Assembly (NCBI RefSeq): GCF_001458115.1
Contig: NZ_CZRP01000011.1
Coordinates: 124,001 to 188,000, forward strand
Reading direction: 5' to 3'
DNA from: Gracilibacillus massiliensis
GTDB lineage: Bacteria > Bacillota > Bacilli > Bacillales > Amphibacillaceae
DNA length: 64,000 nt
Shown here: piece after piece, positions 52,625 to 61,402 of the stretch
Numbering within the stretch: position 1 is the first letter of the stretch
How the letters are laid out: every line of letters starts with the position of its first letter
Notes under the pieces: generated by a model
Databases searched by the model: none
What the model saw: only the letters and a program-made list of their open reading frames with translations
What the model was told of the DNA's origin: nothing
Made by a program: the position numbers and the translations under genes

Positions 52625-53305
52625 ATGATATTAAAAGATCTTTCAAAAGCTGCAATTATTACTTTAGTAATAGGATTTATTACGATTATTGCAACAACAG
52701 CGTTATTTTTAGAACTGGCTGAAGACGTCTTAGAAGAAGAAATGTTTATGGTGGATCAATTCTTTCAAGATAATTTGGGGTTTGAGTCAGGTAACTTTAT
52801 TTATCAAATGATGGAGCTTATAACTGAAGCAGGGTCGGTTTTATTTTTAACGATCATATCACTAGTAGTTATTGCCTATCTATTGTTAACTAAGAAAAGT
52901 AAATGGTATATTCTATTTTTTATCATTAATATGGTTGGTATTAGTGCGTTTACGAAAGTGTTGAAGTTATTTTTTGAACGTACTCGTCCTGAATTGATTG
53001 ATCAATATGATGGAACAGGCTTTAGTTTTCCTAGTGGACATTCGACAGGAGCTATTGCATTTTATGGTTTTATGATATATTTGGTTTGGAAAAAACCATC
53101 TCGTCAGTGGATCAAATTTTTCTCGATCACATTATTAGGATTACTGGCTCTTCTCGTACCTTTTAGCAGAGTAGTGTTAGGTGTTCACTTCTTTACAGAT
53201 ATTTTAGCTGGTATGGCTCTAGGATTAGCTTGGTTAATTACTTGCTTGATTTCCTTAGAGTTTTTGCTTTGGCGAGGAAAAAGGAAAAAGCTTAAACAAA
53301 GCTAA
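52625..53305 (+). CDS. PAP2 family phosphatase
   Basis: A 226-residue membrane phosphatase with six hydrophobic segments. The three PAP2 signatures are present: KLFFERTRPE (C1), SFPSGHSTGA (C2) and SRVVLGVHFFTD (C3). Such enzymes dephosphorylate undecaprenyl pyrophosphate or phosphatidylglycerol phosphate outside the membrane; which one cannot be told. Monocistronic, AATAGGAGTGAGT before the ATG. Confidence 0.9.
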   Translation: MILKDLSKAAIITLVIGFITIIATTALFLELAEDVLEEEMFMVDQFFQDNLGFESGNFIYQMMELITEAGSVLFLTIISLVVIAYLLLTKKSKWYILFFIINMVGISAFTKVLKLFFERTRPELIDQYDGTGFSFPSGHSTGAIAFYGFMIYLVWKKPSRQWIKFFSITLLGLLALLVPFSRVVLGVHFFTDILAGMALGLAWLITCLISLEFLLWRGKRKKLKQS

Positions 53306-53380
53306 TTTCATGATTCACTTTATATTTATTGGTATACTTGTCTATGGTAATTGAAAAAGATAAGGGGGATACCTTTAAAT

Positions 53381-54400
53381 ATGAATACATTATTCAGTAC
53401 ATTTCAAATAAAAAATCTTGAATTAAAAAATCGAGTAGTGATGCCTCCAATGTGTCAATACTCTGTTACAAAGGAAGACGGAACTCCAAATGGTTGGCAT
53501 TATACGCATTATGTAAGTAGAGCAGTAGGTGGTACCGGTCTAATTATTGTTGAGATGACAAATGTCGAACCAGATGGACGTATTTCTAATAATTGCTTAG
53601 GCTTGTGGTCAGATGATCAGATTCCTGTTTACAAGCGAATCGTGGATGCTGTACATGAGAATGGTTCCAAAATAGCGATTCAAATTGCACATGCAGGACG
53701 CAAAGCGGAAGATGCAGAGACACCTGTTGCTCCTTCAGCAATTCGTTTTAGTGATAAATATAAGGAACCGCGTGCGTTGACTACGGAAGAAGTAAAAGAA
53801 ATGGTCGAAAAATTCCGGTTAGCGGTTCGCCGTGCCGTCAAGGCTGGATTTGATGCGATTGAATTACACGGAGCACATGGCTATTTAATTCATCAGTTTC
53901 ATTCCAATTATACCAATAAACGTGAAGATGAATACGCGGAACTGACGCGCTTTGGTCAAGAAGTGGTCAAGGCTGCTAAAAGTGAGATGCCCAAAGATAT
54001 GCCATTGATTATGCGGATTTCTGCAACGGAGTTTGTGGAAGAAGGATATGTTTTGGAAGAGGGAATTGATATCGCAAAAGCATATAAAGAAGCAGGGGTC
54101 GACATGCTTCATATTAGTGCTGGTGGAGAAGGTGCCATTTCTCCTAATCGGAATCCGGGTAGCCATGCAGGTTATATGATTCCTTTTGCGCGAGCGATGC
54201 GTGAAGCACTTCAAATACCTGTAATTGCTGTAGGTCGCTTAGAAGATGCCCATTTAGCAAATGCCCTCGTTGGGAATCAAGACGCCGATTTAATAGCAGT
54301 CGGTCGTGGTATGCTTCGTGACCCATACTGGGCAATACATGCTGCACATGAGTTAGGTGATGCAATTGACGTACCTGTGCCATATCAAAGAGGATTCTAA
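53381..54400 (+). CDS. namA: NADH:flavin oxidoreductase, YqjM/NamA type
   Basis: A 339-residue old yellow enzyme of the YqjM group. FMN and substrate motifs: NRVVMPPMCQYS with the active-site Cys, HYVSRAVGGTGLIIVEMTNV, the His pair in IELHGAHGYLIHQFHS, IAVGRLEDA and DLIAVGRGMLRDP, and the C-terminal PVPYQRGF whose Arg reaches the neighbouring active site. It reduces activated C=C bonds with NADPH, often as a defence against electrophiles. The ATG at 53381 gives the normal family length; an upstream in-frame start covers AAGGGGGAT. Confidence 0.94.
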   Translation: MNTLFSTFQIKNLELKNRVVMPPMCQYSVTKEDGTPNGWHYTHYVSRAVGGTGLIIVEMTNVEPDGRISNNCLGLWSDDQIPVYKRIVDAVHENGSKIAIQIAHAGRKAEDAETPVAPSAIRFSDKYKEPRALTTEEVKEMVEKFRLAVRRAVKAGFDAIELHGAHGYLIHQFHSNYTNKREDEYAELTRFGQEVVKAAKSEMPKDMPLIMRISATEFVEEGYVLEEGIDIAKAYKEAGVDMLHISAGGEGAISPNRNPGSHAGYMIPFARAMREALQIPVIAVGRLEDAHLANALVGNQDADLIAVGRGMLRDPYWAIHAAHELGDAIDVPVPYQRGF

Positions 54401-54414
54401 AAATTAGGACATGG

Positions 54415-54458
54415 AGAAAGACGTCTGTTTCAATAAAACGACGTCTTTCTTTTTTTTG
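54415..54458 (+). terminator. Terminator after namA
   Basis: GAAAGACGTC pairs with GACGTCTTTC around a 14-nt loop, followed by a long T run. Confidence 0.9.
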
Positions 54459-54509
54459 AAAACTATTCTAAAATAAGGCTATAAAAGCTAGAGAAAGGTA
54501 AGTGATACC

Positions 54510-55262
54510 ATGGAATTTAGGCCATGCATTGATTTGCATCAAGGTAAAGTCAAACAAATTGTGGGTGCGACATTAAATAAGGAAAATCAAGAAGTAATTG
54601 AAAATTATGTATCAACTTATGATAGCAGTTATTATGCTGACATGTTCAAAAAGGATAAGCTTAAGGGTGGTCATGTCATCATGTTAGGCGAGGGTAATAA
54701 AGATGCAGCGATTAAAGCTTTACAATCTTATCCTGAAGGGTTACAGGTTGGCGGTGGTATAAATGCAGAAAATGCCGAAGAATTTCTTGCAGCTGGTGCA
54801 TCACATGTGATTGTTACCTCTTATATTTTCCATGATGGCGAGTTAAAGATGGATCGTTTACAACGATTAGTGGACAAGATCGGGAAGGAAAAGCTTGTAA
54901 TTGATTTAAGTTGTAAACAAAAAGATGGAAAATGGTATGTAGTAACCGATAAATGGACGAGATTTAGTAAGATTGAAATTACTCCTTCTACTATAAAAGA
55001 TTTAGAGAATTATTGTGATGAGTTTCTTGTCCATGCTGCCGATGTGGAAGGGAAGCGAGGTGGTATCGCAGAAAATCTAGTAGAAATCTTAGCGGATGCT
55101 GTTTCGATACCTACTACCTATGCAGGTGGAGTAAGCTCGATGAAAGACCTTGAAAATTTCAAAGAATTATCAAGAGGTAACCTGAATGTTACGATAGGTA
55201 GTGCCTTAGATATATTTGGTGGTGATCTATCGTATCAAGAGGTAGTAGAATATTGCCGATAA
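54510..55262 (+). CDS. hisA: HisA isomerase, eukaryotic-like type
   Basis: A 250-residue TIM-barrel protein. It starts FRPCIDLHQGKVKQIVGATL and has GGHVIMLGEGNKDAAIKALQ, LQVGGGINAENAEEFLAAGA, LVIDLSCKQKDGKWYVVTDK, FLVHAADVEGKRGGI, TTYAGGVSSMKDLE and NVTIGSALDIFGG. The long insert after GKVKQIVG and the DLSCKQK-type strand are features of the eukaryotic/plant HIS6 form of phosphoribosylformimino-AICAR-phosphate isomerase rather than the normal bacterial HisA. It acts in histidine synthesis. No other his gene is near, and the gene stands alone with GAAAGGTAAGTG upstream. Confidence 0.88.
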   Translation: MEFRPCIDLHQGKVKQIVGATLNKENQEVIENYVSTYDSSYYADMFKKDKLKGGHVIMLGEGNKDAAIKALQSYPEGLQVGGGINAENAEEFLAAGASHVIVTSYIFHDGELKMDRLQRLVDKIGKEKLVIDLSCKQKDGKWYVVTDKWTRFSKIEITPSTIKDLENYCDEFLVHAADVEGKRGGIAENLVEILADAVSIPTTYAGGVSSMKDLENFKELSRGNLNVTIGSALDIFGGDLSYQEVVEYCR

Positions 55263-55324
55263 TGTTTCAGTGAAAATGTAACTATTAGTGGGAGTCTGAA
55301 TCTCCCACTAATGTAAGTCTGTGT

Positions 55325-56578
55325 TTAACCTTTCGCAAGCTGAAACTTACTTTTACCTTCTGCTTTAGCGATATACATTGCTTGATCGGCCTGTTTAATT
55401 AAAGTTTCTATATCAAGGCCATTATCAGGGTATAGACTTATACCTACACTAAAGCTTATGGCGATCATATTACCGTCGATTATAATAGGCTTATCGAAGG
55501 AACTTCTAATTTTTTCTGCTAGCTTTTCTGCCATTTGTTTATCCGTTTTTTTAGAAAGAATAATAAATTCATCCCCACCATGCCTTGAAACAAGTACTCG
55601 ATCGGTCAAAGTATCTGTTAATATTTCAGCTATTTTTTGTAATAAGCGATCACCTACCTCATGACCATATTGATCATTAACCATTTTAAAATCATCTAAA
55701 TCTAAAAAAAAGATTGCAAACTTCTCTTTCTTTGTAGTGTTTTTTTGCATAAGGCGTTGAAAATGATGTTCTAATAAATACCGATTTGGTAGTTTCGTGA
55801 CAGGATCATGAAATGCCATCTCATACATTTGATATTGCAATTGTTTATTGCGCAACGCGATTGCTATGGTAATGATAAAGATAATCAAATATACAACAAT
55901 TAAGGTATTTAACATCACGGAGGTATCAATCGAAAAAGTAATATCATAAAAAATGGTAGTATGTTGATGTGGCACATTGTATAGCGTGTAAGATTCCATG
56001 GCGACATAATGCATTAGACTTATAGCTAATCCTAATATAATAGCGATTGGCAATTGATAAATATATAAATATTTATCGGGTACTTTGCTAAAAACATATA
56101 TTGCTGCAAATGCACCACTAATAGCAATCAAGATCGACAGCAAGACAATTGAGATATCGTGTTCCATATATAAATCATAATGAACAGCGTACATACCTAT
56201 ATAGTGCATGGAGGCAATACTTAGCCCCATTAATATACTGGAAATGCTCATAAAAGATATATTGCTTTTCTTCCAAAGTACAATACGAAATGCGATAAGA
56301 GACCCAACGACTGCTACAACTAATGACAAAATAGTCGCAATTAAATTAATGCGAAGGTTATAATCACCGATGCCGCTAGCTATCATGCCTGTGAAATGCA
56401 TCGACCATATACCTAAGCCCATCGTAATTGCTGCGAGTAGTATAAGGTTCTTCTTTTTGACTCTTAGAGATGTTCTAGCAATTCCAATTAGTTCAATTGT
56501 AGTAAATGATGCAAAAATGGCTATTAATATTGATAAGATAACGATAAAATAGTTGTAATTCATTGGTATCGTAGTCAT
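55325..56578 (-). CDS. MHYT-GGDEF membrane diguanylate cyclase
   Basis: A 417-residue protein. Seven membrane segments (residues 1-230) contain the MHYT sensor signature three times: GIWSMHFTGMIA, SIASMHYIGMYA and SLMHYVAMES, proposed to bind copper and sense a diatomic gas. The GGDEF domain follows with DPVTKLPNRYLLEHHF, FFLDLDDFKMVNDQYGHEVG and VSRHGGDEFIIL. No EAL domain and no RxxD inhibitory site are present. It is the third cyclic di-GMP synthase in the window, encoded on the other strand from the first two. Confidence 0.92.
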   Translation of the reverse strand: MTTIPMNYNYFIVILSILIAIFASFTTIELIGIARTSLRVKKKNLILLAAITMGLGIWSMHFTGMIASGIGDYNLRINLIATILSLVVAVVGSLIAFRIVLWKKSNISFMSISSILMGLSIASMHYIGMYAVHYDLYMEHDISIVLLSILIAISGAFAAIYVFSKVPDKYLYIYQLPIAIILGLAISLMHYVAMESYTLYNVPHQHTTIFYDITFSIDTSVMLNTLIVVYLIIFIITIAIALRNKQLQYQMYEMAFHDPVTKLPNRYLLEHHFQRLMQKNTTKKEKFAIFFLDLDDFKMVNDQYGHEVGDRLLQKIAEILTDTLTDRVLVSRHGGDEFIILSKKTDKQMAEKLAEKIRSSFDKPIIIDGNMIAISFSVGISLYPDNGLDIETLIKQADQAMYIAKAEGKSKFQLAKG

Positions 56579-56695
56579 GTTTTTATCTCCCTAGATTTAT
56601 CTATACTAGTTAAATGTACTCACAAATGATATATACCCCTTTTTATATAAAGCTTAAACTAGATAATTATTCCACAAATTAAAATAGGATGGGTC

Positions 56696-57372
56696 AAAAG
56701 AATTCTATAATTAAAAAAATCCAAACGATTAGACATTGAATCATTTGGATTTTGATGCATAGTAGGAAGATACTAGGCAATAAATGATGTGGTAATTTTT
56801 ACAGTAACTATGAGCGTACCAACCGCTACGGCTTGCCCACTTCACTTTCCGGGGGGCATGCTCTTCAGCTAACTTTGAAAAGAAAAACACTTTTCAAAGT
56901 GGATCTTCAGATCATGCTAATCCCCAAGGAGTCGAAGTGGACGCCTGCGCTAATTTGATATTCTACAACGCTAGCATGAGGTTGCATTATGATATTACTT
57001 TCATGTGAAAAATTCGTTTATTGGAGTAACAGGCTCAAAATGTTAGCTGTCACAATAGTTGTAGAACCATTATATTAGCGCAGGCCGCCCACTTTCACTC
57101 CTGTGGGAACGTTTTGCCTGAAGATCCACCTTTTTTAGCGTTCTTTGCTAAAAAAAGTTAGCTGAAGGGAAAACCCCACTGCATAGAAAACACTACGAAA
57201 GCTTGCTTGAGTAGATGTTGCACTTGTGCCCGTGGTAAAAGGGAAGTGGGCAGCCGGAGCGGTTGTTAACCAGTTAAAGAAATTTCAAAATTACTACATC
57301 ATTTATTGCGCAGTATCCTAATATTGCGCAATAAACCTTATTGTATTGTTCGTATTTGGTGTTAAGAAAATT
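56696..57372. repeat. Composite palindromic element, copy 3
   Basis: About 680 bp with no gene, between the start of the MHYT-GGDEF gene and the end of the catalase gene. It opens with the AAATCCAAACGATT / AATCATTTGGATTT hairpin (56717-56753). Hairpin F is at 56822-56951 (TCAGCTAACTTTGAAAAG, CTTTTCAAAGTGGATCTTCAG). Hairpin R is at 57076-57264 (GATCCACCTTTTTT ... AAAAAAAGTTAGCTGA) but its outer arm is interrupted by about 55 extra bases near 57178-57232. Outer flanks GATGTGGTAATTTT (56786-56799) and AAAATTACTACATC (57287-57300) are inverted. Confidence 0.85.
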
Positions 57373-57392
57373 GGTTGTTTCTCAAGCTCCTT

Positions 57393-58952
57393 TTAATATG
57401 GATCAGATGGGTGTCCCATACTTTCAGCTCGCATAGCATCATCCATTTTTTCTGATTGAGAATTACTACTGTCTTTTAATCCCTTTTCTATTCGTGCACC
57501 GTAGTCCTGGTCACATTCATAACACATCTTCACCATCTGATCTTTGATCTCTTTTCGACATCCTGATAATGCAGATACAAGGTTTTTTATTAATTCTTCT
57601 TGTTCCCATTCATCTAATCTTCGGTACGTTTCACCTGCTTGTCCAAAATTATTTTCACGAGAAATTGCTGTGCGTTGTAATTTTCCTTCTACATAGGGTT
57701 TATGCTCAACGCCAGGGTTTTTCGCTTCCTTTAAACCAGCTATTATCGAAGGTTCATAATCGACATGTGGATTTTTAAATTCTCCGTAATCTTGTCTGAA
57801 ATCCATCTGTCCACCGGTTTGGTTGGTAGCTACTTTTTTGTGTGGTCGATTGATCGGTAATTGTAAATAATTCGCACCGACGCGATAACGTTGTGTGTCA
57901 GAATAGGAATAGGTTCTGCCTTGCAATAATTTATCATCTGAAAAATCTAACCCATCTACCAATACTCCTGTCCCAAATGCAACTTGTTCTGTCTCGGCAT
58001 GAAAGTTATCAGGATTCTTGTTTAATACCATTTTTCCAACCTTATGCCATGGATGGGTATCTTTGTACCATATTTTTGTAGGGTCTAGTGGATCATAGTC
58101 TAATTCAGGGTGTTCACCGTCCTCCATTATTTGCACATATAATTCCCATTCGGGATAATCCCCATTCTCAATTGCTTCATATAAATCTTGTGTAGCATGA
58201 TTAAAGTTAGTAGCTTGGATTTTATTTGCTTCCTCTTGTCTTAAGTTTTTGATACCTTGAACAGGCTCCCAATGATATTTAACAAGCACAGCTTTTCCTT
58301 CTGCATTAATCCATTTATAGGTATGCACACCTGAACCTTGCATATGACGATAGGTCGCAGGAATGCCCCACGGAGAATAGACAAAAGTAATCATGTGCAT
58401 TGCTTCTGGCGATTGACTTACAAAATCAAACATTCGCTCTAGGTTCTGTATATTTGTAACAGGATCAGGTCGAAAAGCGTGGATCATATCTGGAAATTTT
58501 AGTGGATCGCGGATAAAGAATATTTTTAGGTTGTTGCCAACAAGATCCCAATTCCCATCTTCAGTATAAAATTTCACTGCAAATCCTCGAGGATCCCTTA
58601 AAGTCTCAGGAGAATGTTTACCGTGAACGACGGAAGAGAAGCGAACAAAGACAGGTGTTTGAACATCGGTATTAGTGAATACTTTAGCTCTTGTATACTT
58701 TGAAATAGGATCACCATCTACTGTTCCGTAAGATTGAAAATGACCATGTGCCCCTGTGCCACGTGCATGAACAATACGTTCTGGAATTTTTTCGCGATCG
58801 AAATGACTAATTTTTTCTAAAAAATCATAATTTTCAAGTGTCATCGGACCACGATTACCAACAGTTCTTACGTTTTGATTGTCTGTTACGACATGTCCTT
58901 GTTGATTGGTTAATGTTTCTTTCCCGTGATTTGGTTTGCTTTTTTTATCCAT
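57393..58952 (-). CDS. Catalase (monofunctional heme)
   Basis: A 519-residue small-subunit type catalase. Distal side: [20 protein letters not shown] with the essential His, the Asn in [20 protein letters not shown]; proximal heme Tyr in [25 protein letters not shown]-binding residues of the clade 3 type seem kept. It decomposes hydrogen peroxide to water and oxygen. Monocistronic; strong AAGGAGGTTACATA before the ATG. It resembles KatA/KatX proteins of Bacillus; no PerR box was located with confidence. Confidence 0.96.
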   Translation of the reverse strand: MDKKSKPNHGKETLTNQQGHVVTDNQNVRTVGNRGPMTLENYDFLEKISHFDREKIPERIVHARGTGAHGHFQSYGTVDGDPISKYTRAKVFTNTDVQTPVFVRFSSVVHGKHSPETLRDPRGFAVKFYTEDGNWDLVGNNLKIFFIRDPLKFPDMIHAFRPDPVTNIQNLERMFDFVSQSPEAMHMITFVYSPWGIPATYRHMQGSGVHTYKWINAEGKAVLVKYHWEPVQGIKNLRQEEANKIQATNFNHATQDLYEAIENGDYPEWELYVQIMEDGEHPELDYDPLDPTKIWYKDTHPWHKVGKMVLNKNPDNFHAETEQVAFGTGVLVDGLDFSDDKLLQGRTYSYSDTQRYRVGANYLQLPINRPHKKVATNQTGGQMDFRQDYGEFKNPHVDYEPSIIAGLKEAKNPGVEHKPYVEGKLQRTAISRENNFGQAGETYRRLDEWEQEELIKNLVSALSGCRKEIKDQMVKMCYECDQDYGARIEKGLKDSSNSQSEKMDDAMRAESMGHPSDPY

Positions 58953-59088
58953 TATGTAACCTCCTTGTAACTAGTCCTTTCCATTATTCCCATCCTAGTA
59001 AAGGTTATGTAATCAATCATGTGCTTCCTCGCTCGCTAATCTCATTGATATGTTTTACAATGGGAGAAAAGTAGAAGTAGGTGTTCAG

Positions 59089-59880
59089 ATGAAATATATG
59101 ATTTATCAAATGGATGTAGTGGTCGCTAGTCCAAAAGAAAATCAAGAAAAAATAGAAAAATGGGTTGAAACAGAAGTGACTAAAAGCAAGCCAGACACGA
59201 TTGTTTTGCCTGAAATGTGGAATGCAGGCTATGCATTAGACCAGTTAGATGAATTAGCAGATGACAATGGCAGAGTAACGATTCCATTTTTGCGTAATTT
59301 AGCTAAAAGACATCAAATCAACATTATTGCTGGATCGATCGCAAATAAAAAAGGTAAAGACATTTACAATACGAGTTATATTTTTAATCGCACAGGGGAC
59401 TTGGTCTATGAATATGACAAAATCCATCTTGTGCCGATGTTAGATGAACCAAAATTCTTAAATGGTGGCGAGCAAAAAGCAAAAGTATTTGAACTAGATG
59501 GCGTCAAAATGGGTGTGATTATTTGTTATGACTTGCGTTTTCCGGAATTAATGCGTTCATTGGCATTACAAGGGGCAGAAGTCATTCATGTTGTCGCCCA
59601 ATGGCCAACATCTAGAAAAGAACATTGGAAATATCTGCAGCATGCACGTGCGATTGAAAATCAATGTTATGTTATTTCAGCCAATAGCAGTGGAACATGT
59701 AATGGCACGGACTTTGCGGGAGAATCATTTATTATAAATCCTTCTGGTGAACTTGTTCAGTCTGGACCACCAGAAAAAGAGGCCACGGTTGAGACTAGCA
59801 TTGACCTATCGATTGTCGAAGAAATCAGAAGCAATATACCTGTCTTTACTAGTCGGGTACCACACCTTTACGGGGAGTGA
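59089..59880 (+). CDS. mtnU: Carbon-nitrogen hydrolase, MtnU-type omega-amidase
   Basis: A 263-residue nitrilase-superfamily amidase. Catalytic triad Glu-Lys-Cys: VLPEMWNAGYALDQL (Glu), YDKIHLVPMLDEPKF (Lys), VGVIICYDLRFPELMRSL-like MGVIICYDLRFPELM (Cys). It lies 7 bp before an aminotransferase of the MtnE kind. In Bacillus the pair MtnU/MtnE finishes methionine salvage: MtnE transaminates 4-methylthio-2-oxobutyrate with glutamine and MtnU hydrolyses the resulting 2-oxoglutaramate. The ATG at 59089 follows AGTAGGTGTTC. Confidence 0.9.
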   Translation: MKYMIYQMDVVVASPKENQEKIEKWVETEVTKSKPDTIVLPEMWNAGYALDQLDELADDNGRVTIPFLRNLAKRHQINIIAGSIANKKGKDIYNTSYIFNRTGDLVYEYDKIHLVPMLDEPKFLNGGEQKAKVFELDGVKMGVIICYDLRFPELMRSLALQGAEVIHVVAQWPTSRKEHWKYLQHARAIENQCYVISANSSGTCNGTDFAGESFIINPSGELVQSGPPEKEATVETSIDLSIVEEIRSNIPVFTSRVPHLYGE

Positions 59881-59887
59881 TTTTGTT

Positions 59888-61060
59888 ATGGAATTTGAAT
59901 ATGCAGAAGCTCTGAAACGACTACCGGAACAATTTTTTGCTAAATTAGTAAAAACGACTCAAGCACTGATGAAAGAAGGACATGATGTCATCAACCTTGG
60001 TCAAGGAAACCCAGATCAGCCGACACCTGAATTTATTGTGAAAGAATTACAAGAGGCGAGTGAGAATCCAAAGTTTCATAAATATTCGCCATTCCAAGGT
60101 TATCCTTTTTTAAAAGAGGCAATTGCCGACTTCTATCAAAAGGAGTATCAGGTCGATATTGATCCGACAACAGAAGTAGCCATATTATTTGGTGCAAAAA
60201 CAGGACTGGTCGAAATAAGTCAATGTTTGTTAAATGAAAATGATAAAGTGTTAGTACCAGATCCAGGCTATCCCGATTATATGTCAGGGATTGCCCTTGC
60301 CAATGCATCGCCTATAGATATGCCTTTATTAAAAGAAAACAGCTTTTTACCAGATTATCAAAAAATAACAGATGCAGATTTGAATGATTCGAAATTAATG
60401 TTTTTAAATTATCCGAACAACCCAACAGCAGCGACAGCAACAAAGGAATTCTTTGATGAAACGATTCAAATCGCAAACAAACATCATATTTGTGTGGTAC
60501 ATGATTTTGCATATGGGGCGATAGGGTTTGATGGAAATAAGCCTCAAAGTTTTCTCCAATCTAAAGGCGCTAAAGATGTGGGGGTTGAAGTTTATACATT
60601 ATCTAAAACATTTAATATGGCGGGATGGCGTGTAGCATTTGCTGTCGGAAATCCTTCAGTTATTAAAGCATTAGAATTAATTCAAGATCATTATTATGTC
60701 AGTATTTTTGGTGCGATTCAAAAAGCTGCCAAAACAGCATTGGATAATGGACAAGTAGCTATTGAGGAGTTAAACGAGGTCTATCAGAGAAGAAGAGATG
60801 CCTTTTTAACGAATGCAGAAAAGATTGGCTGGTATGGTGGAACAGCTAGTGGTTCTTTTTTCGTCTGGATGCCAACACCAAAAGGATTCTCGTCTGAACA
60901 ATTTGCTGAACTTTTATTGGAAAGGGCACACGTCGTTGTGGCACCAGGTAATGGATTTGGTGAGTCAGGTGAAGGTTATGTTCGAATTGGACTGTTAGAT
61001 AACGAGGTAAGGTTACAAGAGGCATGTGAAAGAATAGAGAAATTACGATTATTTAAGTAG
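59888..61060 (+). CDS. mtnE: Aminotransferase, MtnE type
   Basis: A 390-residue class I/II PLP aminotransferase. Substrate and PLP motifs: VINLGQGNPDQPTPEFIVKE, YSPFQGYPFLKEAIADFY, FLNYPNNPTAATAT, VVHDFAYGAIGFDG, and the PLP lysine in VYTLSKTFNMAGWRVAF; it ends with GEGYVRIGLL. The start ATG is just after the MtnU stop, with GGGGAGTGA upstream. Gene pair and sequence match YkrV/MtnE, glutamine transaminase of methionine salvage. Other mtn genes are not in the window. Confidence 0.9.
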   Translation: MEFEYAEALKRLPEQFFAKLVKTTQALMKEGHDVINLGQGNPDQPTPEFIVKELQEASENPKFHKYSPFQGYPFLKEAIADFYQKEYQVDIDPTTEVAILFGAKTGLVEISQCLLNENDKVLVPDPGYPDYMSGIALANASPIDMPLLKENSFLPDYQKITDADLNDSKLMFLNYPNNPTAATATKEFFDETIQIANKHHICVVHDFAYGAIGFDGNKPQSFLQSKGAKDVGVEVYTLSKTFNMAGWRVAFAVGNPSVIKALELIQDHYYVSIFGAIQKAAKTALDNGQVAIEELNEVYQRRRDAFLTNAEKIGWYGGTASGSFFVWMPTPKGFSSEQFAELLLERAHVVVAPGNGFGESGEGYVRIGLLDNEVRLQEACERIEKLRLFK

Positions 61061-61149
61061 TGATTTGAATCAAAGATGAATGAGGTTGTTCTTAATTAAA
61101 AAATCAACACAATAAAAGGGAGCTGCGACATATTTGCTTATAGGTTTTC

Positions 61150-61305
61150 TTCACGGGAATTGGTTTGCTGTTGACGGGAATTATAATATTCTTCACGGGA
61201 ATTATGCTTTTTTCCCGTGAAGCAGAAGATAATTCCCGTCAAGAAGAAGAGGATTCCCGTGAAGAGAGAATGAATTCCCGTCAAGCGCGAGTAAATTCCC
61301 GTGAA
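61150..61305. repeat. Array of eight CGGGAAT boxes at 21-bp spacing with inversion
   Basis: Three boxes TTCACGGGAAT, TTGACGGGAAT, TTCACGGGAAT start at 61150, 61171 and 61192. Five boxes in opposite orientation, (A/T)TTCCCGT(G/C)AA, start at 61211, 61232, 61253, 61274 and 61295. Spacing is 21 bp except for 19 bp across the centre, and the variable base alternates G/C strictly. The short frames read across it on both strands (repeating SRE or FTG-I patterns) lack ribosome binding sites. The rest of 61061-61402 shows nothing else. Confidence 0.9.
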
Positions 61306-61402
61306 GAAGAAAGTGCTTCCGTATCTAACAAAATTTATACTCATCAATGATGTCGCCTTTTATGTCTAATTAAAGCATTCTTTCCCCAAATCACTTTGTT
61401 TT

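Noticed and set aside
61138-61350. Small frames on both strands with repeated SRE or FTGI patterns
   Set aside because: Both are by-products of the 21-bp array, present on each strand equally, and lack ribosome binding sites.
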